Positions 1 to 8,559 of a stretch of DNA of 64,000 nt are shown one piece after another. Both the position numbers and the translations under genes were made by a program. Source of the stretch: Melioribacteraceae bacterium (lineage in GTDB: Bacteria; Bacteroidota; Ignavibacteria; Ignavibacteriales; Melioribacteraceae). The stretch is taken from the NCBI GenBank assembly GCA_021647785.1, contig JAKIUC010000011.1, forward strand, positions 1 through 64,000, given 5' to 3'. The notes under the pieces were generated by a model, which did no database searches, was not told the DNA's origin, and was given only the letters and a program-made list of their open reading frames with translations. Every line of letters starts with the position of its first letter. Position 1 is the stretch's first letter.

Positions 1-1030
1 TTGGGGTAAGCGCAAGCCGCGAACACCGAGCTCGAACAGAATATTGCTGGCAGGGTAGTTCATGATCCAGCCAACCTGTGCTCCGCCACGTAATGCAGCC
101 CAGAACTCTTCCATATCCCGATAGTATTCAAGGTATTTATGCTGGCGAATATCCTCCTCAGTGAGTTTCAGGATATCTTTCAAGATGATCTCTTCCAGGA
201 TCACGGTATCCATCTCAGCCAGAATGGGATCTTTCAGTCGGTGGCGCAGATCATTGAAAACCTTTTCTTTTAATTGGAGTGCAACGGGCTCACCATCTGT
301 GTTGGACATGATCATACAGCGATGGTCGTGTCCTAATTCCACATCCTCGGCCTCCATTTGCAGGACATCGAAATACTCAAATAATTTATCCATGAGAATT
401 TGGTACGAAAAATCCGGGAGCCCTCGTAAACAACGATGGGTTGGATAGACTTTTAAACCGGTGTCCTGAGCTGATGCGAAGTAGCCCATGATGTAATTGG
501 CATCGATCTCTGAGAAACCAGTTTCATTCAGTCGCTGGCCTTGATATAGACTTAAGGTCTCATAACGATGGTGCCCGTCTGCAATAAAAACTGGTTTATC
601 CTCCATCAGATCCTGCACCTCGGTAATGACTTCCTCATCTTCTATCAGATAACAGATATTTTCGACCCCTGTATCTTCATTTTTCCCGGTCAGTTTCAGG
701 ACGGCCTTGGAAACGGCTTCATCGAGTAGTTTGATGATGGTGTTCTCAGTATCCTGGTAGGTGAAAAATATTTGCGAGAAATTTGTCCGGGTGGTTGCTG
801 TCAGCCGCAGTCGGTCTTTGATGGGACCTTTATGGGTCTTTTCATGGGCTCTGACCGTATCCGCACCATAAGGAGCCAGAGGCATGAGGGCGATGAAGCC
901 TTTGCGGATGTGTTGTTCCCCATCCGGCCCAGTAAAGAATTGATGCAGGAAGTATAATCCCGGCTGCGCACGGTTGGTGAGGACACCTTCAGCATGCCAT
1001 TTTTTCAATAGATCTTTGGTGCCTTCATAA
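1..1030 (-). CDS. DUF1015 family protein, C-terminal part (runs off the left edge)
   Basis: The minus-strand frame is open from about 1030 to base 1 with no stop, so the C-terminus lies outside the window. It contains the DUF1015 hallmark I-A-D-G-H-H-R-Y-E-T (559-588), a conserved 'EGVL' segment at the upstream end and the run towards the family's 'LPQK' end at base 1. The molecular function of DUF1015 proteins is not firmly established. The first ~90 residues expected for the family (with the usual VPPYDV stretch) are absent, because the frame continues upstream into an unrelated TPR-like protein. Base composition is near 50% G+C here against about 30-33% beyond 1030, so I infer that this piece comes from a different genome or is a recent join. 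Confidence 0.8.
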
Positions 1031-1060
1031 AACTCAGCTTCAAAATATATTTCGTTAAAA
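1000..1060. other. Probable chimeric junction / abrupt composition change
   Basis: Around 1010-1040 the sequence switches from roughly half G+C to strongly AT-rich within one uninterrupted minus-strand frame. One side encodes DUF1015 and the other a secreted TPR-like protein. No mobile-element end or repeat is visible at the join. A metagenomic assembly chimera is the simplest explanation; a real gene fusion cannot be excluded from sequence alone. Confidence 0.6.
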
Positions 1061-2217
1061 TTTGGCTTTGATGTTATAAGTTTTCCAAACTCGCTATACT
1101 CCTCTTTTGCAAGTAGTGTTGTTAGTTTGTAAATATATTTTGATTCTGCTTCGTTCTTTTGGTCTAATTCAAAAAGGGATGAATAAAAATTATTTAATTT
1201 TAATTTATATTTTATTACAACCTCGTTCTTTTTAAGAAGCCAACTTGTGTAAACATAGAAGTACTTTGCATGTTCAATTATTCCCCTCCAAGTATTTGGG
1301 TTTTGAAATGCGAACCATGAATATTTTGCAGATGAATCAAGCTGTTCGGTCAGAAAGTAGAATTTAGCTTTTACAAAATTATCTATTACTTTGTTTGAAT
1401 CGTTCTTAAATAATATTTCAATTTCAGATGCTTTGTTCAAATTTAATAATGTGTGTCCGTACCAATTATTTACTCTTTTGTTTTTAGGATACATTTCAAT
1501 GAACTCCTTAAAGTAAGGAATTGCTTTGTATGGGTTGTCTTCCATAATGGTGTTAATTTCCAACATCATCAGTAGAGCTTGCGGATAGACTAAACTCCCT
1601 TGTTTAAGTGCACGTTTTATATAGTTTGTTCCATCAGTTCTATCTCCCGATACGCCAAGAACACTGGCAATAAAACCATTAAATCCGCTTAAGCGTGCAG
1701 CGTAATATCCAAAAACACCTGGATACAAATATGCATCATAGCACTCCGGAAATTCTTCAATCAGTTCTTTAAACATCCCGTTTGCTTTTGTTCCGTTTAC
1801 ATAGGCAGACCACCAATAGCGGTTTAATCCTGCAAAGCGCGAATAATAACCATGCAGACTTGCAATGTAAAAACGGTTTTGCGGAGTCATAGAAATATCA
1901 TCTAAATCTTGAATTACATTCTCAAGTTTTTCAATTGATTGGTCAACAAGAAGTTCACGAAGTGAGTCCCTTCCTCGTAGTGGCGTGTGATTTATCTTTT
2001 CGTGAAGTTGTAAAGCATTAGCACCAAAATAGTAAAAATAGTACTTTGGGTTTTTTGAATCTAAACTTATTAAAGAATCACAAATTTGTTTTACTTCTTC
2101 ATACTCATCATTAAAAGTTAGATCTATTATTTTTTCATCTAATTGATTTACTACAAGAAAATTTTGTGAGTAAACGAATGTTGAAAATAAAAGAAGTAGT
2201 AGTGAAATTTTACACAA
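1031..2217 (-). CDS. Secreted TPR-like protein, N-terminal part, fused in frame to DUF1015
   Basis: Translation from a TTG at 2217 gives a signal peptide (a run of Leu ending F-V-Y-S-Q) and about 390 residues of helical, aromatic-rich repeats typical of TPR-like proteins. I checked every codon from 2217 to 1 and found no stop, so this part is fused in frame with the DUF1015 segment. The start lies two codons after the TAA of the 2221-2838 gene, in the same frame, so the two are probably co-transcribed. The layout recalls the TPR protein at 21341-22480 (signal peptide, 'YFAE'-like helices, 'F-P-x-N-x-R' motif), but I cannot prove homology by eye. No function can be assigned; the native C-terminus is lost at the junction. 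Confidence 0.6.
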
Positions 2218-2220
2218 AAC

Positions 2221-2838
2221 TTAATTTCCCATCAAACTATTTATATCAATATTACCTATGTCTTTAAATTCAACTCCCTCTGGAATTTTGAATTCATCGG
2301 GTGAAACATCAATATCAACCTCAACACTTGTTGCAATCTGGTTTATACTTATTCCCATCATGCTTACTTCCGATTTTAATGGAATCGATTTCCATACCCA
2401 CACCTTAGACATTAGTTTTTCAATTTCCCAAATATCACATTCTTTCCCGAGTAATGTTTCTGTCCCTACTTTTTTACCACCCATGTTTATCATCATTTCT
2501 TCACCGGCTTTCTCAAGGTCGCCACCCTCCGGAAACATAGAGTAGATGGGGTTTTCCATTTTGTTTGCTTCACCGGTTTTGTTATCAATTGTGTAGAGCC
2601 ACTTATCTTTCATTATCACTTTGGTATCGGTCTCTCGTTTTATTCCCATCATTTCCAAAGTGGATTTTGTGTTTTTAACTTCAACCATGCCATAATTATC
2701 GAAGTACATAGTTTCAGTTCCTGTTACAGAACCACTCGATTTATAAACAACTTTACCAGATTTATATTCATAGCGTTTAAAATCCTGTGCAGTAATGGCA
2801 ATAGATATTATAAATGAAATCAAAAATAATTTTTTCAT
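2221..2838 (-). CDS. Exported DUF4412-like protein
   Basis: This 205-residue protein has a clear signal peptide (MKKLFLISF...ITAQ). The body is beta-rich with a 'Y-K-S-G-K-V-V-Y' start, a central 'tyr-thr-ile-asp' strand and a Met-rich C-terminal half. The pattern resembles periplasmic DUF4412 / LolA-like proteins, which are uncharacterised or implicated in lipoprotein handling; this assignment is tentative. A good ribosome site (AAAGGAG, about 9 nt upstream of ATG) supports the start. The downstream TPR frame begins two codons after its stop, suggesting an operon of two exported proteins. Confidence 0.6.
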   Translation of the reverse strand: MKKLFLISFIISIAITAQDFKRYEYKSGKVVYKSSGSVTGTETMYFDNYGMVEVKNTKSTLEMMGIKRETDTKVIMKDKWLYTIDNKTGEANKMENPIYSMFPEGGDLEKAGEEMMINMGGKKVGTETLLGKECDIWEIEKLMSKVWVWKSIPLKSEVSMMGISINQIATSVEVDIDVSPDEFKIPEGVEFKDIGNIDINSLMGN

Positions 2839-2880
2839 TTCAAGAGTCTCCTTTAAATTTTAAACAACAAAACAATTTAG

Positions 2881-3759
2881 TTAATCATATTCAGAATGGA
2901 AATTCTTTTCGCCTGCAAGAATTTTAATATCTAAGTAGTTCTCTTTTCTTGGTAGCGGGCATGTTGCATACTTTGTAAATACACAAGGAGGGTTATACGC
3001 CTTGTTGAAGTCAATATAGAGCTGCTCTGATGAATCTGGTTTTTCAACGTACAAAAATCTACCTGCACCGTAGGTTTCTTCGCCATTGGTTTTATCTCCA
3101 AAAACAAAAAAATATCCGCTTTCACTTTCGGATGGTTCCAAAGAATAAAGCTCCCCATTTATTTTGAATTCGAGTTTTCCGTTAACCATCGACTTCTCGA
3201 ACGTACCAATTGCAGTGGGGGTTTGAACCTCTTTTGGAGATTCGTACTCAATAAATTTAGCAGGTACTCTCCATGCAGCATCTATTTCAAACATATCAAT
3301 ATCGGTGAACTCCTTTAACAGAGGGGCTTCCGAGTCTTTTAAACGAATGCCAATTCTTGCACCTCGTTTGATAGCGTGCCAACTGAGTGAGCCATGTGTT
3401 AATATTGTAGTATTAGCAGATAGATCATTATGCATTATTTGATAGGAGACCGGAATATTGTGTAAATAAACTTTTTCGCCATAAGTAATTTTTGCTAAAA
3501 CTACTGAGTCTTTCAACTCAAAAACACCCAAATTTGCTGAGGCTAATTTGTTTGGAAATACAATGTCGTTTGAGTCAGCAAAACCAAAACTGTTTTCCCC
3601 CTCTTTTAACCAATAGAGACCTACCAACGAGAGCCAGCCATTAGGCTGCTTTAATCTTTCAATTCTTTGATTGTGAAAATCTTTAACCGATTTAACATAC
3701 TCAGAATCTGGAACCTCTTTGCAAGCAAATAGTGCAATCAATAATAATGTGATTTTCAT
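2881..3759 (-). CDS. DUF1684 domain lipoprotein
   Basis: The reading frame opens with TTG at 3768, but the ATG at 3759 gives a compact lipoprotein signal (MKITLLLIALFAC). The lipobox Cys is residue 13, so I prefer that start. The mature part shows the DUF1684 signature: 'GWLSLVGLYWL' near the N-terminus and, near the C-terminus, 'FNKAYNPPC' followed by 'YATCPLP' and 'AGEK'. DUF1684 proteins are widespread in Bacteroidota and their biochemical function is unknown to me. The expected location is the periplasmic face of a membrane. It lies just upstream of the exported protein at 2221-2838 on the same strand. Confidence 0.85.
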   Translation of the reverse strand: MKITLLLIALFACKEVPDSEYVKSVKDFHNQRIERLKQPNGWLSLVGLYWLKEGENSFGFADSNDIVFPNKLASANLGVFELKDSVVLAKITYGEKVYLHNIPVSYQIMHNDLSANTTILTHGSLSWHAIKRGARIGIRLKDSEAPLLKEFTDIDMFEIDAAWRVPAKFIEYESPKEVQTPTAIGTFEKSMVNGKLEFKINGELYSLEPSESESGYFFVFGDKTNGEETYGAGRFLYVEKPDSSEQLYIDFNKAYNPPCVFTKYATCPLPRKENYLDIKILAGEKNFHSEYD

Positions 3760-3969
3760 TTTTAACAAGTGTACTCCAATATTAATGCTTTATATAACAA
3801 ACGTGAAACAAGTTATTTAAAAATAGTTTAATCTTTTAGTTTGTAATTGCGAACCTCGATTATTTTTTATTCCTGCGTGGTAAGATGGCAACCTCTAACT
3901 TTGGGTTTGTCTTTTTTCTCACTCTGTGAAAAGTAGTAGGATTCTTTCAAATAAGCTTTTAAATGTTTT

Positions 3970-4230
3970 TTAGATTTTTAGTGCTTCAAATAATTCATCC
4001 ACATTATTAACTTGATAAAGTTCTTCGCCATTATCTGATTTTCTAATAGTTTCTAATGTTTCCTCATTTGGTGTTTTAAATTCAAAGGGAATGCTTCTAT
4101 TTAATTTAACTTGTTCATAAAATAGAGTAATTGCTTCTGTTGTAGAGAGTCCAAGACTCTTAAATATTTTCTCCACACTCTCTTTAAGTGCCGGTTCAAC
4201 CCTTGCACAAATCATTGCTGATTTTGGCAT
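3970..4230 (-). CDS. RelB/DinJ-family antitoxin without a toxin partner
   Basis: This 86-residue protein matches the RelB/DinJ ribbon-helix-helix family: 'A-R-V-E-P-x-L-K' DNA-binding strand, then 'S-L-G-L-S-T-T-E-A-I-T-L-F' and 'I-P-F-E'. Such proteins bind and neutralise a RelE/YafQ-type endoribonuclease and repress their own operon. In most systems the toxin gene follows immediately. Here the 200 bases beyond the stop (3770-3969) contain no recognisable toxin frame on either strand, so this looks like an orphan antitoxin. Alternatives are loss of the toxin, or an antitoxin kept as a regulator. Confidence 0.8.
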   Translation of the reverse strand: MPKSAMICARVEPALKESVEKIFKSLGLSTTEAITLFYEQVKLNRSIPFEFKTPNEETLETIRKSDNGEELYQVNNVDELFEALKI

Positions 4231-4366
4231 TTTAGATTTCCTTTTTTATTTTAAACGTATCCATTTTGGAATGTGAAAACAAATTAAATAAAACAGGAAA
4301 AAATTACAACACAAAATGAAAACAGTGCTTTTTTTTGCAAAGAAGATTTTTTTAATTTCAAATAAC

Positions 4367-4374
4367 TATCTTTG
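4367..4374 (+). promoter_or_regulatory. Possible -7 promoter box (TAnnTTTG) of the S9 peptidase gene
   Basis: TATCTTTG, 36 bases upstream of the ATG at 4411, matches the Bacteroidota -7 consensus TAnnTTTG. I did not find a convincing TTTG -33 box at the proper spacing, so this is only a candidate. Confidence 0.3.
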
Positions 4375-4410
4375 CACTAAATTGAAAAACCAATTATACA
4401 TGAGGAATAA

Positions 4411-6423
4411 ATGAAACAATTTTTACTTGTAGGAGTATTTTTAATTTTTGCTTTTGGAGTTGCTGCACAACAAAAAAGAGTAATTACTGTTGATGATTTA
4501 TGGGCAATGAAAAGAATAGGAAGTGTTGTTGTTTCACCAAATGGGGAGCATATTGCATTTTCTGTTACTCAATATTCAATGGAAGATAATTCTGGACAAA
4601 CGGATATTTACCTTATGAGTATTGACGGAGGTAATATTCGCCCAATTTTAGATTCAGAAGAAAATGAGAGCAGCCCAAGTTTTTCACCCGATGGGAGTAA
4701 ACTTACATATCAGTTTGATGGACAAATATGGCAATGCAATATTGATGGTACAGAGAAAGAGCAGCTAACAAATCTTTACACAGGTGCTTCAGGAATACGA
4801 TGGTCAAACGATGGAAGTAAAATTCTATTTGTCTCATCGGTATATCCCGACTGCACAACAGAAGATTGCAACAAGGAGAGAGATGAAGCAAAGGAGAGCA
4901 GCAAAGTAGAAGTTGAAGTCTTTACAGAATTGATGTATCGCCATTGGGATGACTGGCGTGGAGAGAAGCGCAGCCATCTTTTTATAATGGATTTAGAAAG
5001 TAAAGAGACTACGGATTTAACACTAAATAGTACATTCGATGTTCCTCCAATTGCTCTTGGCAGCAAAAATGATTACAACTTTTCGCCTGATGGAAGTGAA
5101 GTAGTATATACAATGAACAAAGATAAAATGCTTGCAACCAGTACTAACAACGATATTTTTGTTTTATCGTTGAATGGAAAAAGCAAGCCGCAGCAAATTT
5201 CTGTAAGCAAAGGGAACGACAATCAGCCTATCTATTCGCCCAATGGAAAATTTATTGCGTTCCGTTCAATGGCTCGTGCGGGGTTTGAATCTGACAAACG
5301 AACACTTGTTTTATATGACAGAGAGAGAAAAGAACTAAGTAACATCTCAGAACAATTGGATATCTCTATTGGACAAATGGTTTGGGCGGAAGATTCAAAA
5401 TCTATATTCTACACTGCTGCAAAGGAAATATACAATTCTATTTACAACATTAATATTGAAACAAAAGAGAACAGACTACTAATTAAAGAGGTTGCTGCAA
5501 GTGGATTAAATCTTGCAGGAAACAAATTAATTTTCAAAGCACAAAAATCTACTCTTCCGTTCGAGATTTTTAAAGCTAATTTTGATGGCAGTAAAATGGA
5601 GCAAATCACTTCCATCAATGCGTCGTTATTGGCTAATCTAAAAATGAATGATGTTGAAACATTCTGGAGTGATGGTCCTGAAAATGCTAAGGTGCAATCT
5701 ATAATTGTGAAACCGCCATTTTTTGATTCTACAAAAAAGTATCCTATGATATTCCTAATCCACGGTGGACCGCAAGGGCATTGGACTGACAACTTCCACT
5801 ACCGCTGGAACTTGCAGTTGTTTGCATCAAAAGGTTATGTTGTGGTTGCTCCAAATCCACGTGGCTCAACTGGTTACGGACAAGCCTTCACAGATGGCAT
5901 ATCTCAAGACTGGGCTGGAAAAGTTTACGAAGATTTAATGAACGCATACGAATATGCACTAACTAACTACAAGTTTATTGATAGAAACAACACATTTGCT
6001 GCTGGTGCTTCCTATGGAGGATATATGATTAATTGGATTGAGGGACACAATACAAAATTCAACGCACTTGTAAATCACGATGGAGTTTATAATCTTGAAA
6101 GTATGTATGGCACTACAGAAGAATTGTGGTTTCCAGAATGGGAGATGGGCGGAACCCCTTGGGAAAACAGGGAGTTATACCGAAAGTGGTCGCCAAGCGA
6201 GTTTGTAGAGAATTTCAAAACTCCAATGTTAATTGTTCACGGAGGTATGGATTTTAGAGTTCCCGAAGGTCAAGCATTTGAACTCTTTACAGCATTGCAG
6301 AAAATGGGTGTTGATTCTAAATTTATCTATTTTCCGAAAGAGTCTCATTTTGTATTGAAGCCGCAAAATGCTAAATTTTGGTGGAACAGTATTTTTAATT
6401 GGTTTGAAGAATATAAGAGGTAA
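4411..6423 (+). CDS. Secreted S9 family peptidase (prolyl oligopeptidase / dipeptidyl peptidase type)
   Basis: This 670-residue protein has an N-terminal signal peptide ending A-A-Q, a seven-bladed TolB/DPP-like propeller with repeated 'S-P-D-G-S' blade motifs (about residues 30-400), and a C-terminal alpha/beta-hydrolase domain. The nucleophile elbow is G-A-S-Y-G-G (Ser534), the acid is Asp614 in G-G-M-D-F-R-V-P, and the base is His646 in K-E-S-H-F. The oxyanion motif H-G-G-P is also present. S9 enzymes cleave short peptides, often after Pro or as acyl-aminoacyl or dipeptidyl peptidases; the exact specificity cannot be read here. It probably acts in the periplasm in peptide use. The gene is followed after 5 bases by the DUF1232 gene. 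Confidence 0.92.
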   Translation: MKQFLLVGVFLIFAFGVAAQQKRVITVDDLWAMKRIGSVVVSPNGEHIAFSVTQYSMEDNSGQTDIYLMSIDGGNIRPILDSEENESSPSFSPDGSKLTYQFDGQIWQCNIDGTEKEQLTNLYTGASGIRWSNDGSKILFVSSVYPDCTTEDCNKERDEAKESSKVEVEVFTELMYRHWDDWRGEKRSHLFIMDLESKETTDLTLNSTFDVPPIALGSKNDYNFSPDGSEVVYTMNKDKMLATSTNNDIFVLSLNGKSKPQQISVSKGNDNQPIYSPNGKFIAFRSMARAGFESDKRTLVLYDRERKELSNISEQLDISIGQMVWAEDSKSIFYTAAKEIYNSIYNINIETKENRLLIKEVAASGLNLAGNKLIFKAQKSTLPFEIFKANFDGSKMEQITSINASLLANLKMNDVETFWSDGPENAKVQSIIVKPPFFDSTKKYPMIFLIHGGPQGHWTDNFHYRWNLQLFASKGYVVVAPNPRGSTGYGQAFTDGISQDWAGKVYEDLMNAYEYALTNYKFIDRNNTFAAGASYGGYMINWIEGHNTKFNALVNHDGVYNLESMYGTTEELWFPEWEMGGTPWENRELYRKWSPSEFVENFKTPMLIVHGGMDFRVPEGQAFELFTALQKMGVDSKFIYFPKESHFVLKPQNAKFWWNSIFNWFEEYKR

Positions 6424-6428
6424 ATAAA

Positions 6429-6785
6429 ATGAATAACAATTTTGATAATTACAACACTGATGATATTGGTGTTGACTATGACACTGAAGAAAAAGTTAAA
6501 GAAGCAACCGATGAGGTTGGAAGTAAACTTTGGGTTAAGCTCGAAAAAGTTGGAGAAAAAATTTCTTTCGCTAAAGATTTAATGGCACTTTTCCGATACC
6601 TTGTTGATAACCGTGTAAGCTGGCATCGTAAAGCTATTGTTGCCGGTGCGTTAATTTATTTCATTGTTCCGTTAGATGCAATCCCAGATTTAGCACCACT
6701 CTTTGGATATATGGATGACCTTGGAGTTATTGCAGCAACGCTAAAGTTTTTGGGTAGTGAGTTAATTCCGTACTATGACTCGTGA
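6429..6785 (+). CDS. YkvA-type DUF1232 protein
   Basis: This 118-residue protein has the DUF1232 core: 'A-G-A-L-I-Y-F-I-V-P-L-D-A-I-P-D' followed by 'G-Y-M-D-D-L-G-V'. That core forms a hydrophobic hairpin probably associated with the membrane. The N-terminal 40 residues are acidic and predicted helical. The function of YkvA-like proteins is not established. Start is 5 bases after the S9 peptidase stop, so the two are probably co-transcribed. Confidence 0.85.
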   Translation: MNNNFDNYNTDDIGVDYDTEEKVKEATDEVGSKLWVKLEKVGEKISFAKDLMALFRYLVDNRVSWHRKAIVAGALIYFIVPLDAIPDLAPLFGYMDDLGVIAATLKFLGSELIPYYDS

Positions 6786-6872
6786 AAACAATGTTGCGAG
6801 TTTCGAGTTACATGTTTCGGGTTCTTAATTAAAAGTTTAAGCAAAAATCTAAGCCCACTGAAATGGTAAAGA

Positions 6873-7409
6873 ATGAATTATAAAACTATAAAAAGTGAAA
6901 AAATATTTAGTGGAATTGTATTTGATGTTAAAGTAGATACGCTAAAATACAATAGTGGAAATAATGGAAGGCGTGAAGTTATACATCACAATGGTGGTGC
7001 GGTAATTCTTCCAATTACTAATAGTGGTAAATTAGTTTTGATAAAACAATTTCGCTATCCGCTTCAAGAAATATTGATTGAAGCTCCTGCCGGCAAATTG
7101 GAAATTGGGGAAGACCCAATGGTCTGTGCCACTCGCGAATTAACTGAGGAGACTGGATACACAGCAAAGAAAGTTACACCACTTGGTAAAATTTCTACAA
7201 CGCCTGGCTTCTGTGATGAAATTCTCTATCTCTATCTTGCTCAAGAATTAATCGCTGGTGAACACAATAGAGAGGAGGGTGAATATGGAATGGAGGTATT
7301 TGAATACACCCTTTCCGAAGTTGATGAAATGATTAAAACAGGTAAGATAATAGATTCAAAAACAATTGCAGCTATTTATCATTATAAAAGTTTTTATTTG
7401 AAGAATTAA
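6873..7409 (+). CDS. NUDIX hydrolase (ADP-ribose pyrophosphatase type)
   Basis: This 178-residue protein has a complete Nudix box at residues 74-96 (G-x5-E-x7-R-E-L-x-E-E-x-G-Y). It is preceded by an N-terminal beta strand region and the 'Q-F-R-Y-P' motif usual in ADP-sugar pyrophosphatases of the YffH/NudF group. Such enzymes hydrolyse ADP-ribose or related nucleoside diphosphate sugars, using Mg2+ held by the Nudix-box glutamates. An 87-base gap containing a repetitive 'cgagttt' tract separates it from the preceding gene, so it may have its own promoter. Substrate is inferred from the family only. Confidence 0.9.
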   Translation: MNYKTIKSEKIFSGIVFDVKVDTLKYNSGNNGRREVIHHNGGAVILPITNSGKLVLIKQFRYPLQEILIEAPAGKLEIGEDPMVCATRELTEETGYTAKKVTPLGKISTTPGFCDEILYLYLAQELIAGEHNREEGEYGMEVFEYTLSEVDEMIKTGKIIDSKTIAAIYHYKSFYLKN

Positions 7410-7440
7410 GAAGAAAATTTAATAAAGAGTGAGAGGGAAT

Positions 7441-8559
7441 ATGAAAGAGAATAGTTTTTTTCAAAACCAATCAGACCTAACATCTGCAAAAACAAAAATC
7501 TATAAAAACTATATAGAGGGTTATTTACCCAAGCTTCTATTAACTTTTGGCACATGCTTGATTGTAGATTTGTTTTGTGGTGCAGGCAAAAATGGGGAAG
7601 AAGATGGAAGCCCGCTTATATTACTTGACAGACTAAAATCAATTCTCTCACTTCAGCAATTGCAAGAAAAGAAGAATATAAAAATCCATATTGTATTAAA
7701 TGACCAAGACAAAGAAAACATTGAAAATTTAAAAAGAGAATTAGAAAAATTGAATTATGATAAAGCCGTAATTAAAGTTCATATTAAAAACAAGAAATAT
7801 GAAGAGCTGCTTCCAGAGTTAATAAAAACACACACGAACTCTAACCTACCAAAATTCTTTTTTCTCGATTCGTTTACTTATTCTAATGTTAAGATGGAAC
7901 ATTTAAAAGAAATAATGTCATTATCTTTAACTGAAGTTTTATTGTTTATTCCCATTTTCCATTCATACCGTTTTGCAAATAAGGAGTTTGATGAAAATCA
8001 TAAAACGAGAATATTCATTGAAGAATTCACAGCTTCTGGAATAAAGGATTATGGTAATGTTAATAATTATTTGTTTTCTGTAAGAAAGAAGTTGTTAGAA
8101 GAAATTAAATTGAAATATGTTAGGCCTGTTTTAATAGATGGCGGTGCTACAAAAAATGCCCTAATTTTATTAACTAAGCATCAAAAGGGAATGCTGTTAA
8201 TGAATAAAGTAGCCTTTAGCTTAACTAAAGATGGAAGTGTAATAAAGGCAAATGAACAAGACCAAGTTTCGCTATTTAAAGCTGACGAAGAATCAAAGTT
8301 TTCCTTAAATTTCAAAGAATTATTAATTGATTATTTAAGAAATAATACAAAAACAAATAAGGAAATAGTTGATTTCACCATACAAAAATGTTTTTTACCC
8401 AAACACTGTAGGAAGGAAATAAAGGAACTTTTTGACTTGAAAAAGATAAATGTTTTTGATATTAATAATAATGAAATTACTGATTCGAATAAATGGAATA
8501 TAGCTGAAAACATCACTAAAAATATTTTGATCAAGTGGAAGAAAAATGAAAAAAAGTAA
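7441..8559 (+). CDS. tcmP: Three-Cys-motif partner protein (TcmP family)
   Basis: The frame opens with GTG at 7429, but the ATG at 7441 follows a GAGAGG ribosome site and gives the family start (M-K-E-N-S-F-F). The 372-residue protein matches TcmP: an N-terminal 'H/Q-T-K-x-x-I-Y-K-N-Y' helix, then 'I-V-D-L-F-C-G-A-G' (a Rossmann-like, methyltransferase-reminiscent loop), a 'F-F-L-D-S-F' strand and a C-terminal winged-helix-like tail. TcmP proteins are known almost only as neighbours of the three-Cys-motif DUF5131 (phage Gp37/Gp68) family. That partner follows here with a 14-base overlap, implying coupled translation. Biochemical role unknown; I infer that the two proteins work together, possibly on nucleic acid. 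Confidence 0.85.
   Translation: MKENSFFQNQSDLTSAKTKIYKNYIEGYLPKLLLTFGTCLIVDLFCGAGKNGEEDGSPLILLDRLKSILSLQQLQEKKNIKIHIVLNDQDKENIENLKRELEKLNYDKAVIKVHIKNKKYEELLPELIKTHTNSNLPKFFFLDSFTYSNVKMEHLKEIMSLSLTEVLLFIPIFHSYRFANKEFDENHKTRIFIEEFTASGIKDYGNVNNYLFSVRKKLLEEIKLKYVRPVLIDGGATKNALILLTKHQKGMLLMNKVAFSLTKDGSVIKANEQDQVSLFKADEESKFSLNFKELLIDYLRNNTKTNKEIVDFTIQKCFLPKHCRKEIKELFDLKKINVFDINNNEITDSNKWNIAENITKNILIKWKKNEKK

Noticed and set aside
161-995. Plus-strand and minus-strand frames of 60-95 codons across the DUF1015 region
   Set aside because: They are shadows of the minus-strand DUF1015 frame, which shows clear family motifs and no stop.
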